A DNA stretch of 8,955 bases from CALARM01 sp040217695. GTDB lineage: Bacteria; Vulcanimicrobiota; SpSt-956; JAKJGF01. The stretch spans positions 1 to 8,955 of the forward strand of contig JBEHWO010000288.1 in NCBI GenBank assembly GCA_040217695.1. The letters run 5' to 3'. The notes under the pieces were generated by a model. That model saw only the letters and a program-made list of their open reading frames with translations, was not told the DNA's origin and ran no database searches. The position numbers were made by a program, and so were the translations under genes. Of this stretch, positions 5,663 to 8,955 are shown piece after piece. The stretch's first letter is position 1. Each line of letters starts with the position of its first letter.

Positions 5663-5722
5663 ATGCTTATGCTCGGGTCAGTAAGAAAGGAGGTCGCTGG
5701 TTATTACCAGAGAAAAAAATGA
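5663..5722 (+). CDS. Possible 19-residue leader ORF before the ABC ATPase
   Basis: ATG 5663 opens a 19-codon frame (MLMLGSVRKEVAGYYQRKK) ending at TGA 5720-5722, which overlaps the ATPase start as ATGA. GGGAGGA stands 13 nt upstream, rather far. The ATGA overlap is the usual shape of translational coupling, but the peptide is encoded partly by the B2 arm and has no recognisable features. It may be chance. Confidence 0.2.
   Translation: MLMLGSVRKEVAGYYQRKK
5686..5710 (+). promoter_or_regulatory. Consensus SD followed by a hairpin before the ATPase start
   Basis: AAAGGAGGT (5686-5694) is a full anti-SD match but ends 24 nt before ATG 5719. CTGGT (5697-5701) and ACCAG (5706-5710) can form a 5-bp hairpin with a TATT loop. 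Folding it leaves about 10 nt between SD and ATG, a workable spacing. No ATG, GTG or TTG stands at normal distance from this SD. The nearer AGAG (5709-5712) is a weak alternative. Confidence 0.4.
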
Positions 5723-6693
5723 TAGAAGTTGAAAATTTAACAAAAAGGTACGGTGAATTTTTGGCAGTTGATAAGTTAACCTTTTCTGTGGATAAAGGGG
5801 AGATCCTGGGTTTTCTGGGGTTAAATGCAGCAGGTAAAACCACTACAATGAGAATGTTAACCTGTTATTTCCCTCCCACAGAGGGTACTGCAAAGGTATG
5901 CGGTCATGATGTATTTGATGAATCAATCAGGGTAAGAGAAAAGGTAGGTTATATGCCTGAAAGAGTTCCTCTCTACAACAATATGACAGTAGGTGATTAT
6001 CTGGACTTTGTTGCAGATATAAAAAAACTGGATTTTCGTAAAAAATCTGAAAGGCTTGATTATGTATTCAGCAGATGTGGCCTTGAGGATGCAAAAGATA
6101 AATTAATAAGAAAACTTTCCAAAGGATACAGACAGAGAGTGGGACTTGCACAGGCTCTCATTCATGATCCTCAGGTGCTTATACTGGATGAACCTACATC
6201 AGGACTTGACCCCAGACAGATTAGAGAGGTGAGGGATTTAATAAAGAGTTTTAAAGGTGAAAGAACTATTATACTGAGCACTCATATCTTATCAGAGGTA
6301 AGTCAGGTATGTTCCAGAGTAATCATAATAAATCAGGGGAAACTCGTCGCAATAGATACTCCGGAAAACCTGAGTGAACGGTTTGATAAAATGAGAGGTT
6401 ACAGAGAAATTTCCCTTAAAATAAGAGAGTCTGATAAAGATGAAGTAGTAAAAACCCTCAGAACTGTAAAGGGCGTTCATGAAGTTATTATGGGAAAAAC
6501 TGACATTGATACAGGAGAATATACTTTGAAAACAGAGGTTAAAGATGAAATCCCCGAGGCTGTTTCGTCACTTGTGATAGAAAAGAAATGGGGACTCATA
6601 TCCATACATCCTGAACATATGAATCTTGAAGATGTATTCCTGAAACTTACCCTTGATGATAGTAATAAACAGAAGGAAGGTGCGGCAAATTGA
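5719..6693 (+). CDS. ABC transporter ATP-binding protein, GldA-like
   Basis: A 324-residue ATPase that should power the permease encoded next. Motifs: Walker A GLNAAGKTT (34-42), where most relatives have P at the second position; a Q-loop region GYMPE (77-81) with Glu; signature LSKGYRQRVG (133-142); Walker B VLILDE (153-158) with catalytic Glu158; D-loop SGLD (161-164); and switch His189. The ATPase core ends near 225. A C-terminal domain of about 95 residues follows, usual for ABC-2 exporters of this group. I chose ATG 5719 (MIEVENLTKRYG) because upstream in-frame codons back to GTG 5638 are read from repeat sequence and have no family match; ATG 5650 has a purine run only 1 nt away. It is the first gene of the operon, probably transcribed from P2, and ends in a 4-nt TTGA overlap with the permease gene. 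The substrate is unknown. Confidence 0.92.
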   Translation: MIEVENLTKRYGEFLAVDKLTFSVDKGEILGFLGLNAAGKTTTMRMLTCYFPPTEGTAKVCGHDVFDESIRVREKVGYMPERVPLYNNMTVGDYLDFVADIKKLDFRKKSERLDYVFSRCGLEDAKDKLIRKLSKGYRQRVGLAQALIHDPQVLILDEPTSGLDPRQIREVRDLIKSFKGERTIILSTHILSEVSQVCSRVIIINQGKLVAIDTPENLSERFDKMRGYREISLKIRESDKDEVVKTLRTVKGVHEVIMGKTDIDTGEYTLKTEVKDEIPEAVSSLVIEKKWGLISIHPEHMNLEDVFLKLTLDDSNKQKEGAAN

Positions 6694-7469
6694 GAGTTGT
6701 ACTTGCTATTGTAAAAAAAGAATTGAAGGCTTATTTTGCCTCTCCCATAGCTTATGCGGTTATGACGGTTTTCCTGTTTATAATAGGTTTTTATTTTTTT
6801 GCATTGATGCAGAGATTTTCTGAAATGACCTGGGCTATGAGGGCTCAACAACAATATCAGTTCGGTATGCAGAATTTGAATATAAATGAAGAAGTTGTAA
6901 GACCATTTTTCAGCATTATTCTTACTATTTCATTGTTTATTATGCCTGTATTGACAATGAGACTTTTCTCGGAAGAGATGGAAACAGGTACTCTGGAGTT
7001 ACTCTTTACTTCACCTGTTACGGAAATACAGCTTATAGGCGGTAAATACCTTGCCTCTGTTATTTTTTATCTTCTTATGATATTGTTTACAGTTCCCCAT
7101 ATGCTTATCCTGTTTAAACTGAGTAAACCTGATATAGGTACAGTTTTAACAGGCTACGGAGGCCTTATTCTGGTGGGACTTACTTTCCTTGCTATAGGTC
7201 TTTTCCTTTCTTCTCTGACGAAAAACCAGATTGTAGCAGCAATTTTAAGTTTCGGTGTTTTATTAATTTTAGGCATAGTTTCATGGGCTTCTAATTTTTC
7301 GGATCCCACTACAGGAAAAGTATTGAGTTATTTATCCATATTTGCTCATTTTGAAGATTTTTCAAAAGGAGTCTTTGATACGAAACATCTCATATATTAT
7401 TTGAGTTTTTCCTTCGGTGGACTCTTTTTAACTTATACTTCTCTTGATTCATTGAAATGGAGGGGATAA
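6690..7469 (+). CDS. ABC-2 type transporter permease, GldF-like
   Basis: A 259-residue permease with six predicted membrane helices: about 19-40, 72-91, 122-143, 152-173, 180-200 and 232-250. The segment after helix 2, MRLFSEEMETGTLELLFTSP (90-109), is the conserved cytoplasmic coupling region of this ABC-2 subgroup. GVFDTKHLIYYLSF (227-240) matches the family's last helix. It starts with TTG at 6690, overlapping the ATPase stop as TTGA; AAGGTG (6677-6682) is 7 nt upstream, and the next in-frame ATG would cut into helix 1. It should form the membrane pore with the upstream ATPase. In Bacteroidetes the homologues (GldF with GldA) are tied to gliding, but in other phyla the substrate is unknown. 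Length is normal. Confidence 0.9.
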   Translation: MRVVLAIVKKELKAYFASPIAYAVMTVFLFIIGFYFFALMQRFSEMTWAMRAQQQYQFGMQNLNINEEVVRPFFSIILTISLFIMPVLTMRLFSEEMETGTLELLFTSPVTEIQLIGGKYLASVIFYLLMILFTVPHMLILFKLSKPDIGTVLTGYGGLILVGLTFLAIGLFLSSLTKNQIVAAILSFGVLLILGIVSWASNFSDPTTGKVLSYLSIFAHFEDFSKGVFDTKHLIYYLSFSFGGLFLTYTSLDSLKWRG

Positions 7470-7471
7470 AA

Positions 7472-8955
7472 GTGAAGAAAAATTGTCTTCCTATATCGAT
7501 ATTACTTTTAGTTCTGGTCATAGCAGGCTATTTTGTCTGGACCACATATTATTCCACAGTTGAACCTGTGTATATAGTACCTGTCTTCTTCGTATTTTTA
7601 ATTGCTTCCCTGGTATTTCTTGTTATGTGGATAAAACAGAATACAAGTGCCAGGATTTTTGCTCATGGAACGAATACTGTAGTTATGATAATTGCATTGA
7701 TAGGTGTTCTTGCTTTAATTAACTATATAAGCAGTAAACACAGTTATCGTAAAGATTTTACCTTTAATAAAACCTTCAGTCTTTCCGATCAGACGGAAAA
7801 GATTTTGAAGGGACTCAATCAAAATATTATGATTTTTGCCTTTTATCAGGACGGAGATACAGGTTCCCGTGAGCAATTTAAAGATCTGATGGAAGAATAT
7901 ATGCACATAAGCTCAAAAATTAACTATAAAATTATAGATCCTGTAAAGAATCCGAATAAAGCCATAGACTATGGCGTTAAACAGCTTAATACTGTTATTC
8001 TTGAAATTTCTCCCGATAAAAGAGAAAAACTCAATGAAAAGGTTTCCGAGCAATCTTTAACCAATGCCATACTTAAGCTTACTAAAAGCGGCAGTAATAA
8101 AGTAGTTTATTTCTTAAAAGGCCATACAAAGGGAAATGCCGATGATTTTTCTGCTGTTAAAGATGCTCTGAAAAAAGAAACCTATGAGGTTAAAGACCTC
8201 ATGCTTCTTCAGGATGCTCTTATACCTGCAGACTGCAATATTATTATTATTCCGGGACCTGATACAGATCTGGAAAAACCGGAATTAGATGCTATTAATG
8301 ATTATCTTAAAGGTGGAGGGAAACTTATGGTCATGGTAGACCCTATGAAACCTGACCTTGCAGGATTGCTCTCTCAATGGAATGTAAAGGTAGAAAATGA
8401 TCTTGTACTGGATGTCAGTGGTATAGGTCAGCAGATTTTTGGAACAAGTACATCTATGCCTCTTGCCGTCGATTATCCTGAACATGACATAACAAAAGAT
8501 ATGAAAGGTATGGCTACCATATATCCGCTTGCCAGATCTATCGGTACAATGTCAAATATCAATCCGAAGCCGGGTAGTTCTGCCGATATTATTATAAACA
8601 GCCTTCCTCAGAGCTGGTCCTATCGCGGAAAGCTTGACGGTAAAACCGAAATGAAACCTGATCCGTCAAGAGATGTAAAGGGACCTGTCTCAATGGGAGT
8701 AGCTGTGAATATACCGGTTGAAGAAGAGAAAAAAGATGCCTCCGCTCTCCCTCAGGAGGATAAGAAAATTCTTAAGGAAACAAGGATTGTGGTGGTCGGC
8801 AATTCAAGTTTTATAAATAATAAATATCTCTCTTTTCAGGGTAACAGTGATATGTTCTTAAATATGATTAACTGGCTCGGACAGCAGGAAGATCTTATAT
8901 CTATAAGGCCTAAAAATCCTGAGATGCACCAGCTTGATCTGACCGGAAGACAGTC
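7472..8955 (+). CDS. GldG-family ABC transporter auxiliary protein, 3'-truncated by the window
   Basis: An open frame from GTG 7472 to the window end, 494 residues without a stop. GGAGGGG (7459-7465) is 6 nt upstream, and only 2 nt separate the start from the permease stop. Three N-terminal hydrophobic segments (about 8-25, 33-53, 68-86) precede a large domain expected outside the membrane. Family landmarks are RKDFTFNKTFSLSDQTEKIL (93-112), VVYFLKGHTKGN (211-222), GGGKLMVMVDP (281-291) and RIVVVGNSSFINNKYL (438-453), followed by FLNMINWLG (462-470). These fit the GldG / ABC_transp_aux family, whose fold resembles a periplasmic ThuA/IFT52-like domain. The usual C-terminal membrane helix is not in the window. 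An insertion rich in charge (about 415-435) looks flexible. Gene order ATPase-permease-GldG is the standard arrangement. Confidence 0.9.
   Translation, partial: MKKNCLPISILLLVLVIAGYFVWTTYYSTVEPVYIVPVFFVFLIASLVFLVMWIKQNTSARIFAHGTNTVVMIIALIGVLALINYISSKHSYRKDFTFNKTFSLSDQTEKILKGLNQNIMIFAFYQDGDTGSREQFKDLMEEYMHISSKINYKIIDPVKNPNKAIDYGVKQLNTVILEISPDKREKLNEKVSEQSLTNAILKLTKSGSNKVVYFLKGHTKGNADDFSAVKDALKKETYEVKDLMLLQDALIPADCNIIIIPGPDTDLEKPELDAINDYLKGGGKLMVMVDPMKPDLAGLLSQWNVKVENDLVLDVSGIGQQIFGTSTSMPLAVDYPEHDITKDMKGMATIYPLARSIGTMSNINPKPGSSADIIINSLPQSWSYRGKLDGKTEMKPDPSRDVKGPVSMGVAVNIPVEEEKKDASALPQEDKKILKETRIVVVGNSSFINNKYLSFQGNSDMFLNMINWLGQQEDLISIRPKNPEMHQLDLTGRQ

Larger units (their letters stand above)
5352..5685. 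repeat. MITE-like long inverted repeat B2
   Basis: Nearly the whole gap between the HEAT gene and the ABC operon. By hand alignment, 5352-5402 matches the reverse complement of 5635-5685 at about 42 of 51 positions, including a shared TAAGCATGTAATAAAA block. Inner matches continue: ACGAGAG (5426-5432) with CTCTCGT (5619-5625), and ACCTCAG (5455-5461) with CTGAGGT (5596-5602). Heptamer arrays sit inside both arms. The centre (about 5471-5591) is very AT-rich, with T-tracts, then promoter P2 and a small stem-loop. No ORF or transposase is present. The size and long terminal inverted repeats fit a non-autonomous mobile element; a structured regulatory region is the alternative. Confidence 0.7.

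Noticed and set aside
5638..5718. GTG 5638 or ATG 5650 as start of the ABC ATPase
   Set aside because: The extra 23-27 residues come from the B2 arm and show no ABC family similarity. The nearby GGGAGG is only 1 nt from ATG 5650.
5752..5845. Walker A substitution (GLNAAGKTT) as a sign of an inactive ATPase
   Set aside because: The GxxxxGKT pattern, Walker B Glu, signature and switch His are all intact. The change from Pro to Leu and the Ala are tolerated variation.

Overview
The window reads as chromosomal DNA of an AT-rich bacterium. Every gene I can support lies on the + strand. I cannot name the phylum. A CsaB-type pyruvyl transferase next to a DUF5693 membrane protein points to a lineage that pyruvylates a cell-wall polymer to hold SLH-domain surface proteins. 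That pair is familiar from Firmicutes-like and some other SLH-bearing groups. The GldA/F/G-like ABC module is widespread, including in non-gliding bacteria, and does not narrow the taxonomy.

Layout: 1-1293 is the 3' part of a TPR protein. 1289-1371 is a hairpin of heptamer repeats filling the gap to the next gene. 1378-3381 is a polytopic DUF5693 protein, overlapping by 14 nt csaB (3368-4465). 4466-4776 is a gene-free stretch with a GC-rich heptamer array, a small hairpin, a strong-looking promoter and an inverted heptamer array. 4777-5292 is a small HEAT-repeat protein. 5293-5718 is a second gene-free stretch with another heptamer hairpin, a long MITE-like inverted repeat containing two more arrays, and a second strong-looking promoter. 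5719-8955 is a tightly packed ABC operon: ATPase, ABC-2 permease (4-nt overlap) and a GldG-like subunit that runs off the window.

The genes suggest envelope work: polymer modification by CsaB with DUF5693 as probable membrane partner, and an ABC exporter/auxiliary module. The TPR and HEAT proteins are probably scaffolds. A functional link between the two operons is inference from proximity only.

The least ordinary part is the intergenic DNA. Two families of 7-bp tandem repeats (AGTGAAW and CGTRAYG) share a GTRA core and occur as oppositely oriented arms. They sit exactly at gene ends, so the stop codons of three genes fall in the same register of a repeat unit. Two of the inverted-repeat regions carry a near-consensus promoter facing the next gene, and two hairpins stand between a good Shine-Dalgarno sequence and the start codon.
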